This document shows, one piece after another, positions 1-11,711 of a stretch of 64,000 bases of DNA. A program made the position numbers and the translations under genes. Positions within the stretch are counted from its first letter, which is position 1, and each line of letters starts with the position of its first letter. The notes beneath the pieces were generated by a model that saw only the letters and a list, made by a program, of their open reading frames with translations, was not told the origin of the DNA and did not search any database. Source of the stretch: Chalara sp. BL73 (taxonomy: Eukaryota > Ascomycota > Leotiomycetes > Helotiales); contig CAKJVC010000083.1 in the NCBI GenBank assembly GCA_918026815.1, positions 186,001 through 250,000 of the forward strand. The letters run 5' to 3'.

Positions 1-1857
1 ATAATTCACAAACGCAATTCCATTTTCGTTGATGTATGCTGCTGCCTGAACAATAGCGAGCGGAAGGTAAGTGAGCTCTTTTAGAAGGGCTATTGTATCT
101 GTTCTATTATTAACCAGATCCGGATTCATTAAACACTTCTGTAGCAACTGGATCGCTACGTCTTCGTCCATCTCCGGTACCTCTACCACATTCTGGCGTG
201 CGAGCTTAACAGCCATCTTCCTGTCGCGCGTCGTGAAGACGATGCGTCCTTGTTCACTTTGTGGAAGGTAGTCGATTAGACGGCTGGATCCTGGCTCAAC
301 CCCAGCCTCCGCAACCCACATATTAATATCGTCGGCATTGTCGAAAATCAATAGCCATGGCCGCGTGGTCTTGCTTAGATGGAGTTGGACAAGTTTCTTC
401 ACATCGGCCGTTTTATCATCCCGACTAGCGATGTTAAGTTGCTGAGCAACATCCAGGTACGCTTGTTGAAGACTCTCTGTGTCGATCGCAGGTATCCACA
501 AGATGGGGCAAGTCCGATACGTTGCCCTGATTCGATAGGCCAGCTCGAGTACTAGTTGCGTTTTCCCTACTCCTCCAAGACCAGTAATTGCGATCTTAGA
601 AGTCTGCTCTCCTATAAAGAGCCTTTTTTCAAGCTCAACAAGTTGATCCTCACGACCAGTGAAGTTTGGATTTTTGTTGAATGGTACTATAAAAGGAACG
701 GTATTATCTATACAATAGAGCTTAGCATAGACCAAGTCTAGCACAAAGATAATTACAAACAGAATAAAAAACCCTTCGAATTTATATTCCTTATGTATAG
801 TTCAAGAAATCATATGAAAAAAGGAGCTTTCTAGTACATTGTCTTCTTGTATCTTATAGAGATGTCCCTGCTCGGCCTAGAGAGAGAAAACGTCATAATA
901 CAAATAGCGCTACTAACCTGTCTGTGCCTTCACCTTAGGGTTTATAGCACAAAGAATCCCTTTCGCATACGCGGCTGCTGCAGCGGCTGCATACGGTTGC
1001 CAGATCTTGTTCTTCTGACTGTCTCCATAGTCGCAGACTCCCCGGATTACTCCTGTCGGTAGCGTATTTATAACCCCGGCTGCTTCCATTTCCAACCCAA
1101 TGAGATCGTATTTGTCTCGTAATTCATCTCGTCGGATGGGGTTCCGCATCAATGAGCCACCAGACCCAATGTTACCATACCAGACCTTTGTGCGCTCAGA
1201 CTCATCGCGAGGTTCCCTTGGGACTAAAGTATCCTCTAATCTCGCGAACAACTTGTCCTCTGACTGACTAGGACAGAGGAATCTGCCGCCCCCATCGGCC
1301 TGCTGAACGCTCGCTAGGTAATTCGCCAATGTGTTTCCCGCTCGGAATGGCCTCTTCTTGGTAAGTTGGATATTCGCTATCGCAGACCTAACAATCGCCG
1401 GAGGCTCCGCTTGCCTGCCGTTTGGGAAGAAACCCTGCTCCGTGTCGCGCCCGAGGTCGTACTGGATTATACCAACGCTGTCCTTATCTGGTACACAGAC
1501 AAGGACGTCGCCGAGGCGGATATCGCGAAATTTCGCAGGATGCTCGGGAGAGTGGTTAGGTAGGCCAGCAGCGACTCCAACTAATAAGGCAAACCAGATA
1601 TTCGAGAAGCGCGCCTTCACCTGATTCACGAGCGCAGCAGCAGCGCCAGGACCGTAGTTCTGACCGGCCGGCCACGTCGCAACCACGATCTTGTGTCCGT
1701 TGAGTTCCCCTCCAATATATATATAATCATCGCCTCGACCTGTCTCGAAGTACCCGTCGTGTTGCTTGTCGAGCATACCCAAGGCAGCCTCCGCCTCGAT
1801 TGGTAGAACCGCCACCCAAGCGATAGTGTACTCGTCGAAGTCAAGTACTTTACCCAT
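1..1857 (-). CDS. NLR-type receptor, PNP_UDP - NB-ARC (3' part beyond left edge)
   Basis: The N-terminal exon (918-1857, ATG at 1857) encodes about 313 residues of the nucleoside-phosphorylase-like domain (PNP_UDP_1) used as effector in fungal NLRs: an early AWVAVLPIEAEAALGMLD segment, a glycine-rich LVGVAAGLP stretch, and GLEMEAAG plus RGVCDYGDSQKN near the end, where the purine/phosphate pocket lies in the family. The donor at 917 (GTTAGT) joins in phase to either of two acceptors, giving an intron of 738-917 or 708-917. The next exon carries NB-ARC: NPNFTGRED, Walker A GLGGVGKTQ, Walker B-like LLIFDNADD and an RIVFTTRD sensor segment, still open at base 1. A longer GTG-initiated reading to 1878 is possible but the ATG is preferred. 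The sensor repeats lie outside the window. Role by family: STAND switch controlling a nucleoside-cleaving effector in non-self recognition. No lesion is visible. Confidence 0.88.
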
Positions 1858-1879
1858 CGCGCTTGGATGATGGCTCACG

Positions 1880-2749
1880 TAGAATGCTTGATGACGCGAT
1901 TGATGGGCACTTGATGGCCAGCATCGGAGCCTCGTCGAGACAAAAGGTGATTTGGGTGACGTTGCACAAAAGTGTCAAATATAGTTTGCCAGCAAAGCGG
2001 GACGCGGGGTCTCACGGCGATCTCCAGTCCGTGCATTGGCTAGCCCAAGCGAAACCCCACTTCGACAGCATCAATTATTCCTGAACAAGTATATCAAAGA
2101 AGGAGCATCACGAATAAGCTGGGCGGAGTACGGTCGTTCCAAAGCCCTGCCATCTCAATTGGTTTGTCGATCGTGACCTGTGGATTGTGGATTGTGTCGG
2201 TGTCGGGAATCCCGCAACTGTACCTTATTGGTTTCAATTGGTCTCTGACTGTTATCTCAAAACATTCTTGCAATCAAGTTCTGAACTCAAATAGGGTTTG
2301 AACTTCGATGGACTCCTTTATTCGCGATTATTATACTAGGTTTTTGAGCAAGTCGCGATTTGTCCTAGCTTGCACTTCATATTTCGGTGCCACAATGCTG
2401 CCTTGGTTACCAGGTGAATCATCTGATTTTCGTCAGCTGGCTTGGCTCGCTTGTGATTCCCAATCGGCCCGCTCCTAATATCCTACAATTAGAATCAAGG
2501 TATTTGAAGAGACTCAGGAAGCTGCCGCATCGGAGCGCAAGTGAACGTCTAGTTTCACCCAATAATTGAGAAATGGTTCGCTCACAGTGGTCGATCTTTC
2601 GATGTCGAAGAATGCGGTCGGTGGGACAAACATATAATGAATGGAACCAAGAACCCCCTTCTCGAGAATCGGTCTTTTCTAGTCTCCCCGTTTTCGATCT
2701 CATATCGACAATCCTAGTCATATCATTAATACCAATCCCGCCAGTCCTA
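1880..2749. other. Gene-poor stretch, nothing recognised
   Basis: Only short open frames with no recognisable motif. It may include the promoter of the PNP NLR and the far end of the decayed gene to the right. I saw no RNA gene or clear repeat. Confidence 0.5.
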
Positions 2750-3990
2750 CCAACTCTCTATTATCCATAACATCGACATCAGAGCCATTCTCGAGTGGAA
2801 CTATGAACAGCCTTTTAAAATCTCCCTCCGAATATAAATCAAGGTCTTCGATTTTGACTTTCACTCCCTCGCCGTGCGGAATATTGAATCATGGACGCTG
2901 CGAGACCAGCCTCAATTTGACGTCCCCTAGAGTGTGTGTTGTAATCCGGGAAAGCCACTCATCTTTTGTCCGACTCAGAATGATATCAGCCCATTCTGCA
3001 GTCCTTTCAAAGGTCTTCAATCCTTCCCATATCTTCGACAACCGCGACTTGAAGATTTCCTCCATTTCTGGCGGAGAGCTTGCAGATTCTCATCTTTCAC
3101 TTCTCGCTGAACGGCTTTCGTGAGAAGGTCAGGCTCTAGTCTCTAGAGGATTGACAGGCGTTTTAGCGAGTTTGTTGTGTCATTTCTGAAATCGACATGA
3201 TGATAGGTTGTGCGATCGAGGGACGGCTCACGGCTGGGAGAGACGTTTTGCTTATACGACTGCTTATATTCCCAGCGTGAGCAAATTCCAAGCCAAAATA
3301 CAAAGTAATTAGTGACTGTCCACTTACCTTTTGCTTCCCCTCTGCCCCCCTGAACGATCCCAATACAGAGGGTCTCCCGGCTCTCGGCACACTACTGACA
3401 GCTCTGGCAAGATGCCGTACGGTACCCAAGGCCAGCCACGTCATATTCGAAGCCGTTGATATTAGGGCTTAGCGAAATGTGAACGACTCCACAGCACAGT
3501 GAGAGATGATACCCTTGGATAGCTCTGGGTCAAAGCGGTTGAAAAGTCGAAGCTCATCCTGTGAGAACGCATCCGAGTCAAACCCAAAAGCGACATCTGG
3601 GCGAGGATTCTTCACTCCGAAAGCTTTGTCAACGTCTTGCTCATGTGCCTTGTCTGCCGGAATAGGGACGCTGGCAGTCCGGAAGTCGGCATCGGTATTC
3701 CAATCAAGAAAATCGTCCCGGAACGGGCGTCTCTCTTCCGATTGATTCCCTGAGACTACTCGACCATCTTTAACCAGGAATGGCATCGGACGAGCGGAGA
3801 CCGGGTTTCGTTGCGTACCTTCATCTTGTTCAGTACTGTCCGAAAACGCCGAGCAGAGTCTGGCTTCATCGCAGATTCGCGCTTTTCGTCTACGGCCTCC
3901 GTCGAAAGAAGAGCTCGGAAACCCGTGGTGTCCTACATAACTCCTGGGTTTCTACACATTTGACCAAATAGGCATGACATCCCTGGTCGC
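2750..3990 (-). pseudogene. Decayed gene, possibly of the PD-(D/E)xK-like family of its neighbour
   Basis: Three protein-like blocks lie in order on the minus strand in different frames. The first (about 3930-3790) contains SARRFRTVLNKMK. The second (3786-3469) begins with MPFLVKDGR and contains KNPRPDVAFGFDSDAF followed by CAVESFTF. The third (about 3065-2770) contains MEEIFKSRLSKIW, then WADIILSRTKDEWLSRIT and GVKVKIEDLDLY. A one-base shift separates the first two blocks, and stops or shifts break the last. The middle block is laid out like the gene at 4570-6377: a [K/R]PD motif, with an E-x-K strand expected about 50 residues later. That region is lost here. Inference: a dead relative of the adjacent gene. 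The family assignment is weak; the broken state is clear if the blocks are one gene. Confidence 0.4.
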
Positions 3991-4569
3991 CGCGTCGCGA
4001 GATAGCGAGCCTTTCAAAGTGGGTGATGATGGATCCTTGAGCAGGAAGGCGCAGACGCAGAAGGTAAGATTACAGTGGAGGCGGGTGTGTTGTGGAAATT
4101 GCACTGTGCAGAGTTTACAGGGAAGGAAATGGAAGGGCAAGTAGTGGTTGTCTTGAATTGTTTAAGCATAGATATTGTAAAGATTGGAGCTGTGTGTATT
4201 GATTAAGCACGACACTTTGAACATAGAAACTACACTAAATTAAGAATATTGGAATCAAATTCAATCCCTATGTTAGAAAGGTTCTCCATCTTCAACTAGG
4301 ACTACCAAACCCCACTATAGGGAAGGGTGTCTAGTCCCCATAATGTGCACCACCAGATGCTTGGCTATTCCAGCAGCCTCGAGGGTGCACAAGCCGACAA
4401 TCATCCTAATGGGAGACGGATGATCGAAGGCGATCAAGTCGCGCATGGGGAGCGTCCTGATGAGGTCGGCGATGACCCCCCAAAAATTTGCAGGCGCTGA
4501 GAACGCGAAAGAGTGTCGGGACTGGTGTCCAGCGACGGGGTTGAGGAGTGGTAAGAGGATACGTAGCCT
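3991..4569. other. Intergenic, no gene supported
   Basis: Short overlapping open frames only. Probably holds the 3' untranslated region of the gene ending at 4570 and the 5' side of the decayed gene to the left. Confidence 0.45.
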
Positions 4570-6377
4570 TCAACCCTGACGTTTTCTGGTAGTCGTCTTT
4601 CGCGACTTAGCATGTCCCACCTCCCTCGATCCTGCAACAGGATCAGTAGCTCGTGTCCGTGTGCGGCGAGTCCTCTTATAACTATGCTCATCAATATCTT
4701 CCTTAGCTTCCATAACGGTCGACAGCTCCTGTGACTCACGTGGAAGCGAGTCATCCTTTGGCGATTGCGCTGGAGTTACTGGAGGGTATATTAGAACATC
4801 GGGTGAAAGGTATTCATTGTCCGCGGTGGGAAAGTGCTCAGAGTCCTGATTGTTGACCACGAAACTCGCCGAGTATTCTCCTGGTAATTGGCCAGTTGGG
4901 GCTACTCCGTTGTCATAAGCGTCGCAGTTGTAGCTATCTGGCGTACCTGAAGAAATAGGAGCCAAGGAATCGTTCAATGGTTGCTGCGCAAATGTGTTGC
5001 AACATCTGGCGGAGTTTGTGTATTGTCTCCATTCGTATACGCCCACAATGCATCTTTCCTTTCAGTTGCCCACTTGTAACCAATGTCTTGAGCATTCCGA
5101 ATATGCTTGTATGCACTCTGGAAATTTTCGAAGGAATCGCGAGGGGCATCACTAGTTAAGACATATTGATGATATTCGAGAGGGTCGCTGGTTGAATCAA
5201 CACTGCTGCCGACCATGGCCACCGCTGCGGGTTGCGACGATGCAGGAATCCGTACAGCGTGATGGCCATAGAATTTCACAGTGTCACCATTGTATGCGAT
5301 TGTAACCGCCTGTGTTTTGCCGTAAAAACCGTCGTCAGAGTTGTCCAGATATGTATGCACAGCACGTGCTCCCTCCGTCATAAGTGTTCCATTATAGGCA
5401 CATTGCAGTTGCGCTTCAGCCATACTGCCATTGTAACCCTTGCATTCAACAGCAAAAGCCGGCATCGCAATATCATACGAGGTAGGAGCAAGAGCGCTAG
5501 ACAGCGCATCGACCGCTCGCGGAGGGTAGTCAGTCTTACGGTAAGACTCAAACGTATCTGGTTTGGCATCACTCAGGCCAGTAGTAAGGTGATTGTTAAT
5601 TGCCGACCAAGCGTAATTGGCGTTCTGCGTATAACCTGAAATTTCCCGCTCGGCCGACGTCCGTTTTGCAAGGAGAGGGTAAGCAGAATGCTGTATAGTA
5701 GCTCCGTTCTTATATCCTTGTGTGGCTACCAGATATCGTTTGTAGGCCAACTGGTCAGGAGGTTCTGATTTCCGCGGTTGATTAAATAATTCCCTAACTT
5801 CGTTGATATCATCTGGAACACGTGCGTCGATATTGTTAAATACAACGTTGTTTCGTTGGAGTTGTGGGCCGAAATCCTTGTCAGTTGTTGTGGTTGTAGA
5901 AGATGATTGTTCGGCAGACTTTTTCCTAGCAGATTTCCTTTGTTGTCCTCCCATTTCGAACGCTTTCAAGTTTTCCTCCGTCAGACGGGCACGTTTTGGT
6001 GGTCTTTCGGCACCGGTCTCGATGGATCTATCAGGTCTCCGTTTCCGAGTCTGCGGGTTGTAGGTTTGTAGTGGGTAAAAAGATTCTAGTATGTCACATA
6101 TAATTAGCACGCCGCCCGTCGAAAACAATGACCACAACTAACTTTGAAACTGTGCTCTCGAAGGCACCGGCACCGATACCTCAACAGGACTCGAACTCGG
6201 CACACGTGTACATGAAGCCGCTCCGGCAAGCTGCAAAGTGAGAGGATCTGCTGGATGTTGTCCAAGAGGGCTTTGGTAACACCCTAGGATGTGCTGGCTT
6301 GATTGCAGGCGGGAACTTCGTCTCCGCGTTGCTTGACTTAACATCAACACCTGCGCAGTCATCGACGAAGCTATCAT
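4570..6377 (-). CDS. Hypothetical protein with PD-(D/E)xK-like core and basic tail
   Basis: Exon 1 runs 6377-6143 from an ATG and is Ser/Gln/Pro-rich. A good intron follows (6142-6086, GTTAGT donor, TGCTAAT branch, TACTAG acceptor, phase 1). Exon 2 has a basic start (TRKRRPDR, ERPPKRARL; likely nuclear localisation) and a globular core with SDAKPD followed about 40 residues later by AFAVECKG and AQLQCAYNG. That D...ExK...Q spacing is typical of PD-(D/E)xK nuclease-like folds and of fungal DUF7924-type proteins; the link is inferred. The frame closes at 4974, but an overlapping frame from 5046 continues as a Ser/Thr/acidic tail ending in TTTRKRQG at 4570. A second intron between about 5041 and 4934 (for example GTATAC..GATAG) or a frameshift would join them. 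The exact junction is unresolved. Confidence 0.6.
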
Positions 6378-8174
6378 GCTATAACATACCTAGGATTATT
6401 TTATGTGAATCCGACTGCTGTCGCAGAGGAGTACGAGGCTTACAGATCCGCGTAGATCGCAGCTTCATGATGGACTTGGGCAATCGTAGATAAAGTGTGG
6501 TGTTTTGGTGCAAGTGAGTTTGAGATAAAGCTTGTCGCATCCTCGACAAAGGCGGTTATTTTAGCGATGTAGGGATTATGAAAGGCTGATCAATTGGTTC
6601 ACTGTCAAACAACGAACCCAATCAACCGAACCCAATCTACTTTTTTCCGGCTTTGAAGAATGTGTCATAATTGGTGGTCTTGGGCCGTTTAGTGCAGTTG
6701 TAATTCGCTGGCTAAAGTGCATCACTCGTCGCTTGGGTTCTACCGATCATCAGAAATAATAATTGTAGCTTGAAGCTATAAAATTCACATGACGAGGACT
6801 CCAATCATCTCTTCTCTTCTGCTTCATTATATTCCTAAGGTTTACATGTAGCTACAGTTGTGGGTGTACGGCCCGAAGGTTATTCGGGACGCAGCATTAC
6901 CTTCAGCTGATCCATCACCCCTTTTCACATGAATCTCCAAAATGCTACTAAGCTTTGGGATAACTGCTCCTCGATGCGGTATCACCGATGCATGGCTCTA
7001 CCTCGGTTTAGCCCTAATCCAACTGATCATGAACGCCTTTAAACTGTACCGTTGATGTGATGCCGCCTTGCAAGGATTTCCATAATCTCACAATGTTAAT
7101 GGCCTTTGAACTCCTCGGCCGTGCGATTGGTGCGGATGTATTTCCACCTCTGTTTGGCGTCTATGAGCCTCCGCCTTTTGTAGAAGAATTTTCCAGTGAC
7201 ACCAGACATTGCCGTAACTCCTCCCTGACGCGGCTGTTATGAAGTGTGTACCATCCGGCAGACTTGCCACCGGTGATCTTCCTTGTTGTGGCCCAGCGAG
7301 TGCAGTTCCTTCAAAACGCAACTACATGGCCGCATGAATCTCATGATAGTCAGCTAGCTAACAGTTACCCCAACCATTTGCTGTAGTTATTCAACTAGCC
7401 GCTGAGTGGAACCAGTACTAACCCTTTCCTAATGTAATATCACAACTGGGTCTGCACTAGAACTAAGCTCGCTGGTAGAGCACCTTGGCCCCTTCCAGGT
7501 AAAGCAACAATCAGGAGAAGAGAGAAGAAACACGCAGGTGCAAATGTTCCAAATTAACAAAAGAGCGAACAAACATTGAAATTCGTAGCATAAAAATCAC
7601 CCCTGTGGACGTCAAGGAGACGTTCTGGAATGATAAGGCTGAGACCCTTCTCACGCGTGCGTAAGCGAATATGGATCCAAAATTGGTTCTGGAGGAATCT
7701 CGGTCTTGGGGGAGCCAAAATGGGATCTGCGCTTAGAGATAAGGAAGGTGTAACCGGGCCTTGAGGGAACCAAGACGAGCCCCATTGGGTACTAAAATAG
7801 CATCTCACCTGCTCACCCGCTCCCCACCTTTGCCTCGCCCTTACCCACCCTTAGCCCACCCAGCATTGCCGATAAAGCATCCCTGCTCGCCTTTCCAAAC
7901 AGAAACAGGTTTCGTGCAGGTGAGAATTCAGGTCAAACAACCAGCTGTTGTCAGAGCAGGAACCAGTACTTTGCTTCGTTATTAAATCCAAAGTACACGA
8001 ACCGGCATTAGTAAATAGTGTTTCCCGGACTTAAGTGCGGCTGCTGCTTATAAGCAATTTATGCTGGTATGGACCTGTGTTAAAAACGGCACTATGCTGA
8101 TCAGGGATATCTGTGGAGATTGTGGTGATTGGCTTCTGGGTTTGCTGTCCGTAATTCAAGCTTTCGTGTATACC
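6378..8174. other. Long non-coding stretch
   Basis: About 1.8 kb with only short, unrecognisable open frames on both strands. It presumably contains the promoter of the gene at 4570-6377. A short GT-rich tract lies just to the right, near 8260-8280. No RNA gene or terminal repeat was recognised. Confidence 0.5.
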
Positions 8175-8259
8175 ATCACGATCTCAATACAGGCGCCAGT
8201 GATAGCCGTTTGTAAGGTATCAAATACGGAGATTCTAAATTAAAGAAAAAAGGTGTAAC
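8175..8259. repeat. MITE family A, partial copy
   Basis: Starts ATCACGATCTC and continues ATACAGGCGCCAGTGATAG, then GGTATC and AAAGGTGTAACTG. It matches the complete copies at 36075-36278 and 38987-39191 over one half only; the other half is missing. Confidence 0.75.
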
Positions 8260-8526
8260 TGTTTGTTTGTGTGTTTGTTTTTCTATTTAATGTCCAACCA
8301 AAGGACTGCGCGCAGCACGAGGCATACTACGTATTCGAATATGTAACGCTAGGGGTAAACTCTTAGAAACCCGTGGCTTAAGCCTGGAATATGCTGGGAT
8401 ACTTGGCGTCTTTCCTTAACCGCAAGTATAACAAAGAGGTATTTACACTGAAACTAGGCAATGAGCCCTCCTCTATACTCTAGCCCTTCATACTCCTCGT
8501 GGCTCTCGCACCATCATGTTTGTTTG

Positions 8527-9165
8527 TTACCGAGTCCTGGTAAACACCGTAGGCCAGACGACAGAAGCTAGCAAAGGTAAGCTGCATAGAGCAACGTCAG
8601 GAGCCAGTTGTAGTTGGAGGCTCGGCTTTAGCTTTTGGAACATATCTTCTTGCCGTTCGGAAACTGGGATGTCGGCTTTGTCTGCGGAAGAAATAAACCG
8701 GTGCTTGAATTCGGCGAAGTTCTCCGAGCTTGTCATATATAGCTTGTAGTATTCTTTCCGCTGCTCGATTTGCTCGTTAGCATCTACAAAGCTTATACTA
8801 AGCGTTTCGAGCATCTCAGCCACTGATTTGTAGCGCATAAGCGGCAAGGGTTTTATTTTAGACTCTAAATAGCCCTGAGTCCGGCCTGATATGGCACGGA
8901 ACACGTAATCGAGTTTGTTTAGCTCTGTTTCGAACATTTTTGGATAGCGTCGGAAAAAGCCGAATAGCTGAATTTTCCAACTTTTGTATGTGGGGTCTGT
9001 ACCGTCTGAAAGCTCCTGAATATCCCTGACACAAGCAGAAGTGGAAATATAGGCCGAGCGTAGCGCCTTTACTGCCATTTCCCGCTCAACCATAAAAAAA
9101 AAGAGTGTCCGAGTCTGGATGCCGAATAGAGAGTGATTCAGAAGCAAGCTTGCTTCCTGTTTCAA
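8527..9165 (-). mobile_element. LTR-retrotransposon gag remnant
   Basis: A 212-residue frame resembles the capsid part of fungal LTR-element Gag: DGTDPTYKSWKIQL near the start, then YVFRAISGRTQGYLES, SFVDANEQIEQ and SSENFAEFKHRFI. These follow the usual order of a 'WKxxL', a helical middle and an 'F..FKxRF' segment. The reverse transcriptase that should follow is absent, so the element is truncated. It lies downstream of an LTR of the same orientation (9400-9819), as expected for 5' LTR then gag. The start codon is uncertain. Confidence 0.75.
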
Positions 9166-9399
9166 AAGCTGTTCCAGTCCGGCGAGTTTCGTAGCTTGTA
9201 GTCAAGCTTTCTTTTTTCTGGCGGCTAGCTCTTTTTATATTTGCTGTAAAGTGGCCTGCATTGCTATTATAGCAAGGTTTTCAGAAGATGATGGTATTGC
9301 TTCGTCGCTTTGAGAGGAACTGGGGATTTAAGTGCGTAACGCTCTCGAAGTAGTTGCGGCTGCTTTGCTTTTGGCACCGCACTGTGTGCCAGTAGTATG

Positions 9400-9819
9400 A
9401 GCCATTGTTGTGCTTGCGTAACAGCCAGAGTCGGTGAGGGATGGTTTACAGCAATCCAGAGGCGGTTAGAATTATTTACAGCAAGCCAGAGTCGGTTAAG
9501 GACGGTTTACAGGCTGTAAGCGAACCGCTAAAGCACCCGACAGCCAGCCGAAGGCTTACAGCCATTCTGAGGCTTGCAGCCACTATAGGGGTGCCGACCT
9601 CCAGAGCTCAGTAACTCCGTAGGTCAAAGATACAGCACTGTTGAGCATGGTTAGGGGATATAAGGAAAAGCTAGAGCTCCCTGGAGAAGGACAAGCTTGA
9701 GTCTTCCTGCTAGACTGAAAAGCATACTTTTAATATCAATACATCACTGTTTCTACCACATTGCAGTCATGTGTCTTTACTTGTTATATTGCAATCCCTC
9801 CTGCTGCCTATTTGTTACA
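9400..9819 (-). repeat. LTR of the gag remnant's retrotransposon
   Basis: In minus orientation it begins TGTAACAAATAGGCAGCAGG and continues with a segment ending in GATGTATTGATATTAAAAG and AGACTCAAGCTTG. The same order is found in the LTR at 35498-36050 and the fragment at 36431-36737. It contains imperfect internal repeats built on GGTTTACAGCAAGCCAGAG and CCAGAGTCGGTTA. The inner boundary near 9400 is approximate. Confidence 0.7.
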
Positions 9820-9910
9820 GCTTGTAACAAAATAACAAAATGAGTGAATCAGAAAATGGATATAATATCGAGAGTTCTCTGATCGCGCGGGCTTATAAAC
9901 AAAAGGACTA

Positions 9911-9970
9911 ACGTAGTTCACAAGCGAGTCGACCACACAAGCTCACCGATCAATTTCTCTTGGCACTGTT
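9911..9970 (+). repeat. Left terminal inverted repeat (60 bp)
   Basis: Perfect inverted match to 11712-11771. It begins ACGTAGTTCAC directly after a TA dinucleotide. Confidence 0.95.
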
Positions 9971-10009
9971 CTAATTGTATTTGAACAACAATTGTGATAT
10001 ATTTGTTAA

Positions 10010-11671
10010 ATGGCTCGTACGTGGAAAGAATCTAATATGCTTTTAGCAGTTAAAGTATTGCAAAATAACTCGCAATTAAAGATTCGTACAATTGCACAAA
10101 TCTACAACGTGCCTTATTCAACACTGTATGACCGATTACACGGAAAACAACCACGACGCGATACGATAGTTAAATCACGAAAACTTACAATTCTAGAAGA
10201 GGAAGTAATCGTACGATACATCTTTGACTTAGATTCGCGATCGTTTCCTCCTCGCCGAAGTGCTGTCGAAGATATGGCTAATCGACTGCTTGCGGAACGA
10301 AGCACGGAACGCGTCGGCAAAAACTGGACTTCGAACTTCGTACGACGACAACCAAAGCTCCGAACACGTTTTAATCGAAAAATCGACTATCAGCGAGTTC
10401 AATGCGAAGATCCGGACGCGTATAACGCGTGGTTTCGGCTCGTACGAAACACAATTGACAAATATGGGATTCAAGAAGAAGATATATATAATTTTGACGA
10501 AACAGGGTTTTTGATGGGCCAGATTTCTTCAGAAATGGTTGTAACAAGCTCCGAACGGCAGAATAAACCTCGAACTGTACAACAAGGTAACCGAGAATGG
10601 ATTACTGTGATTCAAGGTATCGGTTCGTACGGATATGCGCTGCCGCCATATATTATTGTTGCAGGCAAAACTCACTTGTCGTCGTGGTACGAAAACAGTC
10701 AATTGCCGTACGATTGGGTAATTGCAGTTACTGCAAATGGCTGGACTACAAATGAGCGAGGGTTAGATTTGATTCAGCATTTTAATCGGCATACAAAAGA
10801 TCGTACGAAAGGTGGATATCGGCTTCTTGTTCTTGATGGCCACGAAAGCCATCATTCAACTGATTTTGAGCTTTATTGCAAAGAGCACAATATTATAACG
10901 TTGTGTATGCTTCCACATTCATCTCACAAACTTCAGCCACTTGACGTTGGGTGTTTCCGCGCATTAAAGCGTTCGTACGGCACTGAGATTGAGAAGTTGA
11001 TGCGGGCACATATAACACATATTTCAAAAGAAGACTTCTTTCCTGCTTTTTATACCGCTTTTCGTACGACTATGACAGAATCCAATATTCGAGGAGGCTT
11101 TCGCGGAACTGGGCTTGTACCGTACGATCCGCAATATGTGATTTCACAGCTTGATATTATGATTTCTACTTCAACTCCTCCACCAACTTCGTTTGGCTTA
11201 CCTCCGGTTTGGGAGCCAAAAACACCACAAAACTTGATTGAAACGCAATTTCAAACAACTTATGTTAAAGAAAAGATCGTACGACATCAAAATAGCTCGC
11301 CAACTTTGCTTTTGTCGACTATAGATCAGTTTGCAAAAAGTGCAACTCGTGCAATACATGAACTGGCTTTGTTACGCGAAGAGAACGCAGCACTTCGCAA
11401 AGCAAATAATGAACTTAGTCGGCGCCGTCGTACGAAAAAACGTCGAATTCAAGAAGGAGGATCACTTAGTTTGCAAGATGCGCAAGATCTTCAGGCTCAA
11501 AGTGAAGTTAATACTCAATTGCAAGCGGATTTAGTTGAAAGTAGTGGTCGTACGAAGGTTTCCGCACTACAACAACGGCGCTGCGGATTATGCGGCGAGT
11601 TCGGCCACAACGTACGAACATGTCAAAATACTAGAATAGAACTTGGAGATTCAGAACCTGAAGAGCTTTAA
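10010..11671 (+). CDS. Pogo/Tan1-like DDE transposase
   Basis: An intact 553-residue protein, full length for the family. The N terminus (about 1-60) is a psq-type helix-turn-helix (IRTIAQIYNVPYSTLYDRL), followed by a Tc5/CENP-B-like DNA-binding region (about 65-140, with WTSNFVRRQPKL). The DDE_1 catalytic core has Asp163 (NFDETG), Asp276 (LVLDGHES) and Asp312 (LQPLDVGCF), the expected triad. A basic, coiled-coil-like region (about 440-480, LLREENAALRKANNEL and RRRRTKKRR) follows, then a CCHC zinc knuckle near the C terminus (CGLCGEFGHNVRTC). Function: cuts the element at its inverted repeats and inserts it at TA. The gene is colinear with the element and 39 bases inside the left repeat. Oddity: the palindrome CGTACG occurs 14 times within it. 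Confidence 0.96.
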   Translation: MARTWKESNMLLAVKVLQNNSQLKIRTIAQIYNVPYSTLYDRLHGKQPRRDTIVKSRKLTILEEEVIVRYIFDLDSRSFPPRRSAVEDMANRLLAERSTERVGKNWTSNFVRRQPKLRTRFNRKIDYQRVQCEDPDAYNAWFRLVRNTIDKYGIQEEDIYNFDETGFLMGQISSEMVVTSSERQNKPRTVQQGNREWITVIQGIGSYGYALPPYIIVAGKTHLSSWYENSQLPYDWVIAVTANGWTTNERGLDLIQHFNRHTKDRTKGGYRLLVLDGHESHHSTDFELYCKEHNIITLCMLPHSSHKLQPLDVGCFRALKRSYGTEIEKLMRAHITHISKEDFFPAFYTAFRTTMTESNIRGGFRGTGLVPYDPQYVISQLDIMISTSTPPPTSFGLPPVWEPKTPQNLIETQFQTTYVKEKIVRHQNSSPTLLLSTIDQFAKSATRAIHELALLREENAALRKANNELSRRRRTKKRRIQEGGSLSLQDAQDLQAQSEVNTQLQADLVESSGRTKVSALQQRRCGLCGEFGHNVRTCQNTRIELGDSEPEEL

Positions 11672-11711
11672 TTAATTGCTTGTTTAATTGTTGAGTTATT
11701 TAACTTTTTAT

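Noticed and set aside
6137..6138. Start of the PD-(D/E)xK-like gene at 6137
   Set aside because: That codon is TTG inside a good intron; the upstream ATG exon at 6377-6143 splices in phase.
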